NCBI GenBank assembly: GCA_016787985.1
Contig: JAEUTC010000069.1
Coordinates: 1 to 38,261, forward strand
Direction: 5' to 3'
Length of the DNA: 38,261 nucleotides
Origin: Flavobacteriales bacterium
GTDB lineage: Bacteria > Bacteroidota > Bacteroidia > Flavobacteriales_F > PHOS-HE28
The notes beneath the pieces were generated by a model. That model had not been told where the DNA came from, searched no databases, and was given only the letters and a program-made list of their open reading frames with translations. The first letter of the stretch is position 1, and every line of letters begins with the position of its first letter. Made by a program: the position numbers and the translations under genes. Shown here one piece after another: positions 25,903-33,498 of this stretch.

Positions 25903-26817
25903 ATGCAGTGCATCCTCGGCGCCAACGGAACCATTGGCCGCGAACTCTCCCGTGTTCTCCCCCAGTACACCAACGCCATCCGTCAGGTCGGTCGCAACCC
26001 GCGCAAGGTGAATGCGAGCGATGAGACCTTTTCCGCCGACCTGCTGGATGCGCAAGCTGTAGCCCAGGCCGTGCAGGGCTGTGACGTGGCCTACCTCGTG
26101 GCAGGATTGAAGTACGACACAGCCGTCTGGCAAGAGCAATGGCCCAAGGTGATGCGCCACACCATCGACGCGTGCAAGCGCCATGGCACCAAGCTCGTCT
26201 TCTTCGATAACGTGTACGCCTATGGGAAAGTGGATGGTCCCATGACCGAAGACACACCGTATGCGCCCAGCAGCAAGAAGGGCGAAGTACGCGCGCGCAT
26301 CGCCACCACCTTGATGGACGAGGTGAAGCGCGGTGAACTCCAGGCCATGATCGTACGTGCCGCCGATTTCTATGGGCCGGGTGCCAAGCTGAGCCTCACG
26401 CATTCCACCGTCACCGAGCGCTTGAAGGCCGGCAAGACACCGCAATGGGTGAGTAATGCCAAGGCCCTGCACACCTTCACCTACACGCCCGATGCTGGTC
26501 GTACGGTAGCACTGCTCGGCAACACCGCAAGCGCCTATGGCCAAGTCTGGCATGCGCTCACGAGCAAGGAGACCATGAGCGGCGAAGCCTATGTGCGCCT
26601 GGCCTGCGAACTCGCCGGCAAGCCTTACGGCATACAAGTGGCGCCGCGGTGGATGCTCGGCATCATGGGCCTCTTCGTGCCGGTGCTCCGCGAGAACATG
26701 GAGATGATGTACCAGTTCGAGCACGACTACCGCTTCGACAGCAGCAAGGTGGAGCGGGCTTTCCAATTGAACGCAACGTCATATCGTGATGGAATAGCGG
26801 CGGCGTTGAAGGGGTGA
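25903..26817 (+). CDS. NAD-dependent epimerase/dehydratase (extended SDR) family
   Basis: A 304-residue Rossmann-fold oxidoreductase. The dinucleotide-binding GANGTIG motif is at residues 6-12 and the catalytic YxxxK motif is in VYAYGK (about residue 105). A VRAADFYGPGAK segment, typical of extended SDR enzymes, follows. The substrate (NDP-sugar, isoflavone-like or other) cannot be assigned. It probably acts in the cytoplasm, as no signal peptide is present. GTTCTTTC 9 nt before the ATG may be a -7 box. It appears monocistronic. Confidence 0.85.
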   Translation: MQCILGANGTIGRELSRVLPQYTNAIRQVGRNPRKVNASDETFSADLLDAQAVAQAVQGCDVAYLVAGLKYDTAVWQEQWPKVMRHTIDACKRHGTKLVFFDNVYAYGKVDGPMTEDTPYAPSSKKGEVRARIATTLMDEVKRGELQAMIVRAADFYGPGAKLSLTHSTVTERLKAGKTPQWVSNAKALHTFTYTPDAGRTVALLGNTASAYGQVWHALTSKETMSGEAYVRLACELAGKPYGIQVAPRWMLGIMGLFVPVLRENMEMMYQFEHDYRFDSSKVERAFQLNATSYRDGIAAALKG

Positions 26818-27129
26818 GGGGATGGCACCTCATGACCATACGGCGCGCCCGAGCCGGCAGCGATAAAGGAGGTTCTTGCGACAGGTAACCTCGGTGACGA
26901 ATGCGTTGGACCCGAAAGGGTGCACGATCATCGTGGACACCAAACAGCTACCACCCTATCACCAGGACCGCCACCCCGCGCGCGTGATCCTGGAGGTGGC
27001 CGGTAATCAGGTGGAGATCAAAAAGAACGACTGGTGCGATGACAATGCGGGATGCCGTGCTGGTGGATGGCACACGGGGGCACACAATCGACCCAACGAA
27101 TGGATTCTCTCCGAACGAACGAACGCCGC
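26818..27129. other. 312-bp intergenic region with a strong Shine-Dalgarno-like site
   Basis: The region contains AAAGGAGGT at 26865-26873, the best anti-16S match seen in this window, but the only frame that stays open after it would start at a TTG (26876) 2-3 nt away. The first about 55 codons of that frame look coding-like (for example ARVILEVAGNQVEIKKND), then quality falls and the frame runs antisense through the next gene. It may be a decayed gene or an unrecognised small gene. A weak 5-bp hairpin (TGAGG/CCTCA) lies just after the SDR stop. I assign no gene. Confidence 0.25.
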
Positions 27130-27507
27130 CTACTCGCAGGCCTCCATGTGGCACAGCCGCGTGAAGAGCAGGCCTTGCCGCGAGCGCACGCACGCATCGT
27201 CCTTGTCCATGGTCCACTGCGCGAAGACGGCTTGCGGTGCCGCGCTGGTGCGCAACGTCACCTTGTTGCCGTCCACGGTCCAACGCCCGCTCACATCCAC
27301 CTGCTCCGTGGGGTCGGTGGTGTTCACATAGCGGAAGGTGCCGTCCGGGTCGATGGTCAATACTACCGACGACCCTTGCGGGCCGCCATCACAGCCGCAC
27401 ACACCGTAGTTACCGGTGCGCAACGAGCCGGCTTCCGGCGGCGTGAACGCGAAGAGTGGCAATACAACGGCCAGGGCTGCACAAAGTCGTGTGTTCGCTG
27501 TCTTCAT
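27130..27507 (-). CDS. Small exported protein of unknown function, 125 aa
   Basis: From the ATG at 27507 the protein starts with a signal peptide (TRLCAALAVVLPLFAF). In-frame codons further upstream (up to 27792) read as Arg-rich, non-coding-like sequence, so the longer frame is not used. The mature domain has CGCDGGPQGSSVVLTIDPDGTFRYVN, VSGRWTVDGNKVTLR and a Cys near the end. The G.Y..C.C ... L.L..DG.F.Y ... G.W...GN.V.L pattern resembles NlpE-like or copper-resistance-type lipocalin strands, but this is only a resemblance. It is probably periplasmic. Confidence 0.65.
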   Translation of the reverse strand: MKTANTRLCAALAVVLPLFAFTPPEAGSLRTGNYGVCGCDGGPQGSSVVLTIDPDGTFRYVNTTDPTEQVDVSGRWTVDGNKVTLRTSAAPQAVFAQWTMDKDDACVRSRQGLLFTRLCHMEACE

Positions 27508-27791
27508 GGGAAGGTGGTTGGTTGCTGAACGCCGAAAGCGGTCGCTGCGCTTCCATACCCATACACGCAGAGCACCGGCCAATGGTTGGGTGGTGAAGCG
27601 CACGCGGGAACTATCCGAGCGCGGGCAGGGGCTACGCTCTTCATGGCACGGGCGCAGCGGGGGTGAGGAGTTAGTTCGCGTCTTCAAGCGGCACCCGGCA
27701 AGAAACCTGGCGTTTGCGTGGAGGGTTATCCAGTCAAGGACTTGCAGCGGGTCGAACCCTCGTCTTCTTCGCGCAACAGACGTTCGCTGCA

Positions 27792-28598
27792 CTACTTCAC
27801 AACGAACCGCTTCCCATCGAAGTGCGCGCTGCCGGTGATCGTGCGGGCCTCACCCTCCCCCGCCGGCACGGGTGTCAGGTCGTCGGTGGTGTAAGTGAAG
27901 CGGGCCACCTTGTGCTTCGGGTCGTAGTCGAAGCGTGTGACATCGCCGCAGCGCGCCGTCAATTCCCACGTGGGCCCAAGAAGCGGCTCCTCGTTCCTGT
28001 CCGTCCCCACCTCGAACGCCGGATAGTCGAAGTGGATATCGTCACGCGTCAGTTCGATCACCGTGAGCATCTCCGAACAACAACTGCTGCAACCCTTCAC
28101 GCCGCCCACGCAGAGGTAGAGCGTGGAACTGTCCGTGCGGCCCAGGGCGTGTATGGCGTGGTAGGACCCGCCACGGCTCCATTCCGTGCCGCCCCCTTCG
28201 TCGTTGAGCGACCGATCGAACACCGGATGACCGATGCCTCGTGCATCGCGGAAGAACACCAACGTGACCTGCGCCTGAAAGGTGCCGCCCGTGCGTTCGT
28301 CCCAGGAGAAAAGCGTCAGGCGCCCATCCGCTGAGCGCACGCGGTGAAGCTGATCCGCAGGGATCAGGCTGTCGATGGCATGATCGTTCAAACCGGGCAC
28401 CGCCAATACACCTGCCAGGGCCTGGTTCAACTGTGCGTTGATGTGCCAGTCGTCGTCCATCACCTCCGAAAGGGTCAAGGTGTCGGAGCGTTCGCGCACC
28501 GCGTTCCAAGTGACCAAGCGCGCGCCCAGGGTATCACGGTCGTATTGGGCATTGGACAGCAGCGGCAGGATGCAACCGAAGATGAAGAGAGCACGCAT
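27792..28598 (-). CDS. Secreted protein of unknown function, 268 aa
   Basis: From the ATG at 28598 (an in-frame ATG at 28616 is also present) the protein has a signal peptide ending at LSNAQ. The mature part includes DERTGGTFQAQVTLVFFRD, TLYLCVGGVKGCSSCCSEM with a Cys cluster, and a C-terminal AGEGEARTITGSAHFDGKRFVVK. I recognise no family. The C-x2-C-C pattern may form disulfides or bind metal. A GTTCTTTG box 6 nt upstream on the same strand (28612-28605) resembles the -7 box seen before the ATG at 13109. Confidence 0.75.
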   Translation of the reverse strand: MRALFIFGCILPLLSNAQYDRDTLGARLVTWNAVRERSDTLTLSEVMDDDWHINAQLNQALAGVLAVPGLNDHAIDSLIPADQLHRVRSADGRLTLFSWDERTGGTFQAQVTLVFFRDARGIGHPVFDRSLNDEGGGTEWSRGGSYHAIHALGRTDSSTLYLCVGGVKGCSSCCSEMLTVIELTRDDIHFDYPAFEVGTDRNEEPLLGPTWELTARCGDVTRFDYDPKHKVARFTYTTDDLTPVPAGEGEARTITGSAHFDGKRFVVK

Positions 28599-28604
28599 GG
28601 CGTG

Positions 28605-28612
28605 CAAAGAAC
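28605..28612 (-). promoter_or_regulatory. Candidate -7 box for the secreted protein at 28598
   Basis: Minus-strand GTTCTTTG ends 6 nt before the ATG at 28598. It is identical to the plus-strand box at 13096-13103, and the following bases (CACGCC here, CGCCC there) are also similar. Confidence 0.35.
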
Positions 28613-28698
28613 GCAAGCGCGCATGTTCCTATTGGCGGAGCTTCGCTGAGCAGGAAGCCAGCGAGCGCGGGGCACACTGCTGGTCGCCGCACCGTGCC

Positions 28699-28998
28699 AT
28701 GCCCAAGCCGCCACCCGTCCTGCCCAAGTCGCCCCTCGGCTTGGGCAAGTCACCGCGCACCTTGGGCAAGCTGCCACCTGACTTGGGCAAGTTCCTCGGC
28801 GACTTGGGCAAGCTGCCTCCTGACCTGGGCAAGATGCCACGTCACTTGGGCAAGGAACCGCGCACCTTGGGCAAGTTGGCGTTCAACGTGGGCAAGTCGC
28901 CGCGTGGCTTGGGCAGGTTGCACCGTGACTTGGGCAAGGAGCGCAGCGCCTTGGGCAAGCTGCCCACCCCACCGCGCACGAACAACGTCCGGTACTGA
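28699..28998 (+). CDS. Putative heptapeptide-repeat protein encoded by 21-bp tandem repeats
   Basis: A 99-residue plus-strand frame from the ATG at 28699 with about twelve 7-residue units of the form L-G-K-x-P-x-x (for example LGKSPRT, LGKLPPD, LGKMPRH, LGKEPRT, VGKSPRG). Differences between units often fall in third codon positions while the amino acid stays the same (Ser TCG/TCA, Pro CCA/CCT/CCG, Arg CGC/CGT, and the LPPD unit twice), which favours translation in this frame. There is no signal peptide, no clear ribosome-binding site, and the minus-strand frames are also open. It may be a small basic cytoplasmic protein, or a non-coding repeat. Function unknown. Confidence 0.4.
   Translation: MPKPPPVLPKSPLGLGKSPRTLGKLPPDLGKFLGDLGKLPPDLGKMPRHLGKEPRTLGKLAFNVGKSPRGLGRLHRDLGKERSALGKLPTPPRTNNVRY
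28702..28959. repeat. 21-bp tandem repeat array with conserved TTGGGCAAG core
   Basis: Twelve consecutive 21-bp units plus a partial thirteenth. Each has a nearly invariant 9-nt core TTGGGCAAG and a 12-nt segment that differs between units. Only a few core positions vary (for example CTG, GTG, AGG). The variable segments are too short and too similar in composition (GC-rich, mostly NNGCCNC...) to be CRISPR spacers. All six frames stay open over it because the period is a multiple of three. Confidence 0.9.
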
Positions 28999-29106
28999 AG
29001 CCTGCGCTGCGCACCGACCAAGCCTGGTATGATCGTGCGCTGGGCTTCGGGCACTTTCGCCGTGCCCCTCTGCAAGGCCCGTATTTCCTGGTGTTCCCAG
29101 CGCAGG

Positions 29107-29134
29107 TGTCGGCACGATGACCGACAACTGTCGG
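29107..29134. promoter_or_regulatory. Three TGTCGG/CCGACA half-sites upstream of FN3 gene
   Basis: TGTCGG (29107-29112), CCGACA (29121-29126) and TGTCGG (29129-29134) occur within 28 nt. The last two form a 14-nt perfect palindrome around AC. They lie about 90-115 nt upstream of the FN3-domain gene, and could be an operator for a dimeric regulator. Confidence 0.35.
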
Positions 29135-29221
29135 CCCATTTTACGACATAACGTTCGGCGGCCCGTTCGCATACAAAGCCCCGGAACGCGGAAAAACAAA
29201 CCGCACAAAAACAAAGTCACA

Positions 29222-29851
29222 ATGACGACAAAAAGGTTCTACGTGAAACTCGGCCTCGCCGATATCACCTCCAATGGCCTGGTGCTAAAAGGCCGCAACC
29301 ATGTGGACATGCTCACGGGCAACGCCACCTACGCCTCCATCGCCGCCTTGCTGCCGCCCATCACGGACGCTTGCGATGCGCTGGATGCCGCCAACCAGGA
29401 AGTGCTCTTCAACGGCGGCAAGATCGCCTACGAGAACCGCCGCAAGAAAGAGGCCACCCTGCGTGAGCTCCTCACCACCCTGGGCGAACAAGTGCAAGTG
29501 ATCAGCGCCGGCGACAAGGCGAAGATCCTCAGCGCCGGTTTCGAGGTGCGCAAAACCCCCGAGCCCATCACCAAGTTGGACCAGCCGCAGGACCTGCGCG
29601 CCCGCCTCAGCGGCTTCGCCGGCACCGTGGCCCTCGATTGGGAAGTGGTACCGGGCTGCAAGTACTACCAAGTGTGGATGTGCGAGGGCGACCCCACCAA
29701 GGGCCCCTGGCAAATGGTGGGCGTAAGCGGCAAGAGCCGCCACACCGTGGACAACCTCACCCCGGGCACCTTCTACAGCTTCCGTGTGAACGCCGTGGGC
29801 GCCCGCACCGAAAGCATCCTCAGCGACACGGCAACCCTTATGGCTGCCTAA
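29222..29851 (+). CDS. Fibronectin type III domain protein, 209 aa
   Basis: From the ATG at 29222 (MTTKRFYVKLGLADIT). The upstream frame is Arg-rich and not protein-like. Residues 1 to about 115 form an N-terminal helical region (ASIAALLPPITDACDALDAANQEVLF ... KKEATLRELLTTLGEQVQVISAGD). Residues about 118-205 are a single FN3 module (DLRARLSGFAGTVALDWEVVPG ... YYQVWMCEG ... TPGTFYSFRVNAVG). No signal peptide is visible. The leader is A-rich (AAAAACAAACCGC...). A terminator follows, so it is monocistronic. Similar small FN3 proteins are common and uncharacterised in Bacteroidota. Confidence 0.82.
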   Translation: MTTKRFYVKLGLADITSNGLVLKGRNHVDMLTGNATYASIAALLPPITDACDALDAANQEVLFNGGKIAYENRRKKEATLRELLTTLGEQVQVISAGDKAKILSAGFEVRKTPEPITKLDQPQDLRARLSGFAGTVALDWEVVPGCKYYQVWMCEGDPTKGPWQMVGVSGKSRHTVDNLTPGTFYSFRVNAVGARTESILSDTATLMAA

Positions 29852-29875
29852 GCGCCACCACCGCGTTCCAACACA

Positions 29876-29920
29876 ACCGGCCCCGGCCACCGCAAGGTGA
29901 GCCGGGGCCGGTGCTTTGGG
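29876..29920 (+). terminator. Intrinsic terminator after FN3 gene
   Basis: A perfect 12-bp GC-rich stem (ACCGGCCCCGGC, 29876-29887, with 29901-29912) is extended by a CACC/GGTG inner stem with a GCAA tetraloop and one bulged A. It is followed by GCTTTGGGG, so the T-tract is short. Confidence 0.7.
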
Positions 29921-30462
29921 GGCACTCGCTCCGCACGTGCTACCATCAAGCTGTCATCGGCAGGCAGTGTTCAGGCGTCTGTGCATCATCGCGCGGATGA
30001 ACAGAGCCTGCCCCGGGGCTCGGCGAGAGGAAGCGTTCCAATGCCTCGACTAGTTGCGCTACCACCACGCTGCTAGCGGCAGGCAGTCGCGGGGTGATGT
30101 CCACGATCAGCGCGGGCCAGGCGGTCGGCGTGCCTGTGCGGAGAGCATGTGCGGTAGCCGACCGTCTGGACTTTGATCGTGGTTGACTTTTGGCTCCACC
30201 TTTTATTCACTCCACGCCTCTTCTCGCAGCGGTGTTCATTATCTCCCTTCGGTCGGTACGTCAAGGAAAAGGTGGAAACAAGTGACATCGAGTCCGGACC
30301 GGCTCTTCCGTTCAACAAGAACAATGTCGGCCCCACTATCCACAGCCCGCTGGTGCAAACACCGCCGCCCTGCGCCACCGTCCGGTGCCCCTTTGCCTTC
30401 ACTTTAGGATCTGCTCCGGAAACAAAACCCACCCCAACCATGCCCATGCTGAAACCCCCTCC
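29921..30462. other. About 540-bp non-coding region before the HTH gene
   Basis: No convincing gene on either strand. It contains an imperfect 30-nt direct repeat (listed separately) and then an A+T-richer stretch around 30170-30300. The long minus-strand frame across 30073-30510 reads as low-complexity Gly/Arg-rich sequence and is rejected. No -35/-7-type promoter with good spacing was found before 30463. Confidence 0.4.
29939..30087 (+). repeat. Imperfect 30-nt direct repeat, copies 119 nt apart
   Basis: Copy 1 at 29939-29968 and copy 2 at 30058-30087 share 25 of 30 positions: both begin GCTACCA and end CGGCAGGCAGT. The offset of 119 is not a multiple of three, so they are not in-frame coding repeats. 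They may be iterons, recombination or regulator sites, or remnants of a duplication. Confidence 0.6.
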
Positions 30463-30798
30463 ATGGAGCAGGACCCCACCTTGCAGCACTTGCTGCACCT
30501 GAGCGCCCAACTACAAGAGGCGCTGCAACGCCTGGCCGTGCGGCACGCACCCACGGAGGAACCATTGCCGCACCCCGCACCGGTGCCCGCCGCCGGGCGG
30601 CCGCCCATCTGCAAAGCCTGGCAGCAGTTCCTGCGCCTGCTCTGCGACCCCAGGGGCTATTCCTACAAGGAGATCGCCGCCAAGCAAGGTGTGCACCCCA
30701 GCACCCTGCGCACCTACCGCGAGCGCATTTCCAAGCGCTTCGGCGTGCGCGGCAAAGCAGCCCTGGTGGCGTGGGCCGTGAAGAACGGGTGGGGGTAG
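30463..30798 (+). CDS. Small LuxR/sigma-70-region-4-type HTH regulator
   Basis: A 111-residue protein from the ATG at 30463. An upstream in-frame ATG at 30385 adds sequence without resemblance to the family. Residues 1-55 are polar and Pro-rich with a short helix (LQHLLHLSAQLQEALQRLAV). Residues about 60-108 are an HTH: GYSYKEIAAKQGVHPSTLRTY with recognition helix, then RISKRFGVRGKAALVAWAV, the LuxR/GerE pattern including the (K/R)xxV..KAxxVAxA end. There is no receiver or ligand domain, so the activating signal is unclear; it may act with a partner. It lies downstream of the FN3 gene and converges with the RNase H gene. Confidence 0.78.
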   Translation: MEQDPTLQHLLHLSAQLQEALQRLAVRHAPTEEPLPHPAPVPAAGRPPICKAWQQFLRLLCDPRGYSYKEIAAKQGVHPSTLRTYRERISKRFGVRGKAALVAWAVKNGWG

Positions 30799-30926
30799 GG
30801 CGGCGGGCCGCAGGCCTAGACCGAAGGCCACGCGCTATAAGGGAGCGGCGGCGGCACGCGAGATCGTGCTGTGGGGGATGCACGGCGAAGAGCCGAAGAG
30901 TCGTCCGCTAAGGACTATCGTACGGC

Positions 30927-31568
30927 TCACTTCCGCCCGAAGTCCGCTGGATTCTCACCCCAAGCTCGTGTTTCCCACTTCAGTATTGGGGTCGTGTACT
31001 CATTGGACGCCAGCCATCGCTCAGCGCGATCGACCAATTCGAAGAGCTTTGCGTTGCGTTCGTTTCTTGGTTGTTTGGTCTTGGCCCGCTTCTGTCGGAC
31101 CCAGCTTATCGCATTGCGACTGTCGGAGTAAATAGGGACCGCCAATCCATGCTTCTTGCAATGGGCCAACGCATGCACCAGAGCGAGGAACTCCGCGATG
31201 TTGTTGGTGCCATCATCGAACGGACCTTGGTGGAACACTCTTTCACCGGTCGCATAGTTGACCCCTTGGTATTCGCATGCACCGGAACCGGTATTCCAAG
31301 CGCCATCCACACAAATGCTCTCCCGAATGGGATCGCCCACGAAGGCCCTCTGCTGGGCCGAAGGTGCCTTGATGAGTTCCCTACGCTGCGTGAAACTGTA
31401 CTTCGGCGGCGTGCTCAATGCCTGTTCCGCCTCCGCGAGCGTCTTGAAAGACTTGAACTTGGCGCCAGGGAACTCGTTCGTTTGTGACGCGCACTCGCTC
31501 CATGTCGTGAAGATGCCGGTCTTACGACCCACCCAAACCACGTAGAACTTCTGCTTCGGCTTAGACAT
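30927..31568 (-). CDS. Viroplasmin-RNase H family protein
   Basis: A 213-residue protein. Residues 1-50 are a viroplasmin-like domain (KFYVVWVGRKTGIFTTWSECASQTNEFPGAKFKSF), which in eukaryotic and bacterial RNase H1 binds RNA-DNA hybrids. Residues about 80-213 are an RNase H domain with catalytic acids visible at Asp88 (ICVDGAW), Glu126 (NNIAEFLAL), Asp149 (YSDSRNAISW) and Asp209 (ENPADFGRK), so the active site is complete. It hydrolyses RNA in RNA-DNA hybrids. Unlike the housekeeping genes to the left, it is relatively A+T-rich and opens the accessory region. It lies in the same direction as the downstream (kinase-side) genes. Confidence 0.9.
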   Translation of the reverse strand: MSKPKQKFYVVWVGRKTGIFTTWSECASQTNEFPGAKFKSFKTLAEAEQALSTPPKYSFTQRRELIKAPSAQQRAFVGDPIRESICVDGAWNTGSGACEYQGVNYATGERVFHQGPFDDGTNNIAEFLALVHALAHCKKHGLAVPIYSDSRNAISWVRQKRAKTKQPRNERNAKLFELVDRAERWLASNEYTTPILKWETRAWGENPADFGRK

Positions 31569-31603
31569 GATTGAACAGGAAGTGGTCTAGGCTCATAGAG
31601 CCG

Positions 31604-32419
31604 CTAGCCGCCGAGCAGTTTACTGATCAGATATACTCCCGCAACGGACAGACCAACGACTGCCACCCCCTTCCAGAAATCCTGCATCGGATCCTTCTCA
31701 TTGACAACATTCAAGCTACGGACCGCCCAGATGATCTCGTCCATGGATTGATATCTATCCTGAGGTTGTGCAGCCGTCATCCTGTTGACGATTGCCCTAA
31801 CGCGAGGGTCAAGGACAGTGCCGCTCGCCGACCCGGTTAAGAGTTCGCGGTAGATGATACCTAGTGAGTAGATGTCCGAACGAGCGTCGGCTTGGCCGAA
31901 CTGCAACTGTTCTGGAGCACAATAGATAGGTGTCCCAATGCCATAGGCTATCCTCGTGTGACTTTCATGGTGAATGAACTTCCCTATTCCCCAATCCGCC
32001 AACACAGGTTCCTTTCCTGCGAAGAGGACATTCTCGGGTTTGAGATCCCTGTGCAGGACACCGCGCTTGTGTGCAAAGGACAAGGCACTCGCCAAGTGAT
32101 ACACTATGGCGGAGGCACCTTCCCGCGTGAAACCGAATCCGTTTGAGTTGTATTGCCTTATGCGGTCACGCAGGCTTCCATCCGGGTAGTAAGGCATCAC
32201 GTACCACGGGTTATGCCCTGATACATCATGGTTAACCAGTTTGATGATGTTCGGATGCTCTAGACCAGCCATGATCTTCACTTCACGGATGAATCGCCTC
32301 ACGTGATCCTGCGCCCACGGCTGCAGAACTTTCTTCACCGCATAGTATCGGCCGTCGGTATTCAAGTAGAGATCAACAACGCCAAGTCCACCTTGGCCAA
32401 GAGTTCGAATTCGTTGCAT
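31604..32419 (-). CDS. Membrane-anchored Ser/Thr protein kinase with DWG instead of DFG
   Basis: A 271-residue Hanks-type kinase. The Gly loop GQGGLGVV is at residues 8-15, the ATP-binding Lys at 29 (AVKK), a Glu at 46, HRDLKPEN at 123-130 and APE at 168-170. The metal-binding motif reads DWG (142-144) rather than DFG; the Asp needed for magnesium is kept. Residues about 249-268 are one transmembrane helix at the extreme C-terminus (GVAVVGLSVAGVYLISKLL), so the kinase domain faces the cytoplasm. There is no sensor domain (no PASTA, no WD repeats). Substrate unknown. The gene sits between RNase H and a toxin-antitoxin operon, all minus strand, and is visibly A+T-rich compared with the chromosome to the left. 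Confidence 0.88.
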   Translation of the reverse strand: MQRIRTLGQGGLGVVDLYLNTDGRYYAVKKVLQPWAQDHVRRFIREVKIMAGLEHPNIIKLVNHDVSGHNPWYVMPYYPDGSLRDRIRQYNSNGFGFTREGASAIVYHLASALSFAHKRGVLHRDLKPENVLFAGKEPVLADWGIGKFIHHESHTRIAYGIGTPIYCAPEQLQFGQADARSDIYSLGIIYRELLTGSASGTVLDPRVRAIVNRMTAAQPQDRYQSMDEIIWAVRSLNVVNEKDPMQDFWKGVAVVGLSVAGVYLISKLLGG

Positions 32420-32469
32420 GCGACATGGATTAGACTAGCATACAGTCTGTTTGTGTCTTGCGAGGTTCC

Positions 32470-33498
32470 TTAATCAAACGCCTTCAACCCGAAGGCGAGG
32501 TTGTAGTCGATGATCTCGTGTTCCTTCTGGAACTGCTTCCACGCCTCCTCCTCGTGGCTCGCGTCGATGATCTGCTTGGCCGTGTCCTTCTTGAACCGCT
32601 TGGCCACCTCGTTCAGTACGGCCAACTCCGACTCCTCGAACAACTCCTTCCGGAACGCGCGACCCGACTTGGGCAGGAATTGCGTGCCCAGGTTGCCGTC
32701 ATTGAACATCTCCTGCACCATCATCACCTCATCGCGACGGGTCACGTGGTCGAAGAGCGCATCGTACTGCTTGGGCACAGGGCCATGCGTTACCGCGCGG
32801 TAGCGCGCACCGCTGATGGAGTAGCCGTGCAATTGGAAGTGCCGGAAGTCCGCGTAGAAGAGCAGCTTGTTCAGCTTCGTCTTGTACGGTTTCAGGGTCT
32901 CCGCGAAGTACACGATCATCTCCGTGAGCCGCTCCAGGCTCGGCTTGCGGTAACCGGTGGTGTGGTCAGGTAGCGTGTCGCCGGGGTCCGTGCCCATCAC
33001 GTAGTCCTCTTCGCCATACGCCATCTTCCAGCCGTCGTTCGCTTTCAGCATCGCATCGATGCGCGCGATGATCTTCTCCTTCGTCTTGTCATCCAGGTGC
33101 GGGCTCAGCTTCACCATTTTCCCGAACTCCATCTCGTCATCCGCCACTTGGATCAGCCGCGCATTGCTCTCGCTCGGCACCTCACCAGCTTCATAGTTAC
33201 GCCACACGTTCGCGCCGAAGCCCAGCACCTCGCTCATCTTGATCGCGCTCAGGTCGTACTTGGCGCGGATCGCCTTGATCTCGTCCGGGAACGGCAGGTT
33301 GTACTTGTCGCGGTACTGGTTGTACACCTGGTTGATGTTCACCTCATCGGTGAACTCCTCCGTGTATTGTTCGCCGTCCGTGTCCTTGTAGAAGTGGTAC
33401 ATGATCTCGAACTCTTCCTTGCGGAAAGGGATCGTGCGCTTCTCTCGGCACAACACCATGTCGTTGCCGGTCATGGAGCTTTTGATGGTCGGTTTCAT
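32470..33498 (-). CDS. Panacea (DUF4065/SocA-like) antitoxin fused to MqsA-like HTH, PanA type
   Basis: A 342-residue antitoxin. Residues about 1-60 resemble the N-terminus of MqsA/YgiT-type antitoxins but with the zinc cysteines missing (only one Cys, in MVLCREKR). Residues about 70-110 are an HTH (IKAIRAKYDLSAIKMSEVLGFGANVWRNYEAGE). Residues about 190-325 are a Panacea domain (RLTEMIVYFAETLKPYKTKLNKLLFYADFRHF ... AVTHGPVPKQYDALFDHV). Panacea antitoxins are known to neutralise many unrelated toxins. Its ATG overlaps the toxin stop by 4 nt. It probably also represses its own operon through the HTH, and may act together with the inverted repeat at 33891-33920. It is host-like in base composition. 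Confidence 0.85.
   Translation of the reverse strand: MKPTIKSSMTGNDMVLCREKRTIPFRKEEFEIMYHFYKDTDGEQYTEEFTDEVNINQVYNQYRDKYNLPFPDEIKAIRAKYDLSAIKMSEVLGFGANVWRNYEAGEVPSESNARLIQVADDEMEFGKMVKLSPHLDDKTKEKIIARIDAMLKANDGWKMAYGEEDYVMGTDPGDTLPDHTTGYRKPSLERLTEMIVYFAETLKPYKTKLNKLLFYADFRHFQLHGYSISGARYRAVTHGPVPKQYDALFDHVTRRDEVMMVQEMFNDGNLGTQFLPKSGRAFRKELFEESELAVLNEVAKRFKKDTAKQIIDASHEEEAWKQFQKEHEIIDYNLAFGLKAFD

Noticed and set aside
28690..28980. CRISPR array
   Set aside because: The conserved part is 9 nt and the variable part 12 nt, not 20-40 nt repeats and spacers, and no cas genes are nearby.
29140..29175. attC-like or integron-type site (ACATAACGTTCGGCGG)
   Set aside because: Only a vague core resemblance; no second arm, no integrase and no cassette structure.
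30073..30510. 145-codon minus-strand frame before the HTH gene
   Set aside because: Low-complexity Gly/Arg/Val-rich product that overlaps the start of the better-supported HTH gene; no family or signal.
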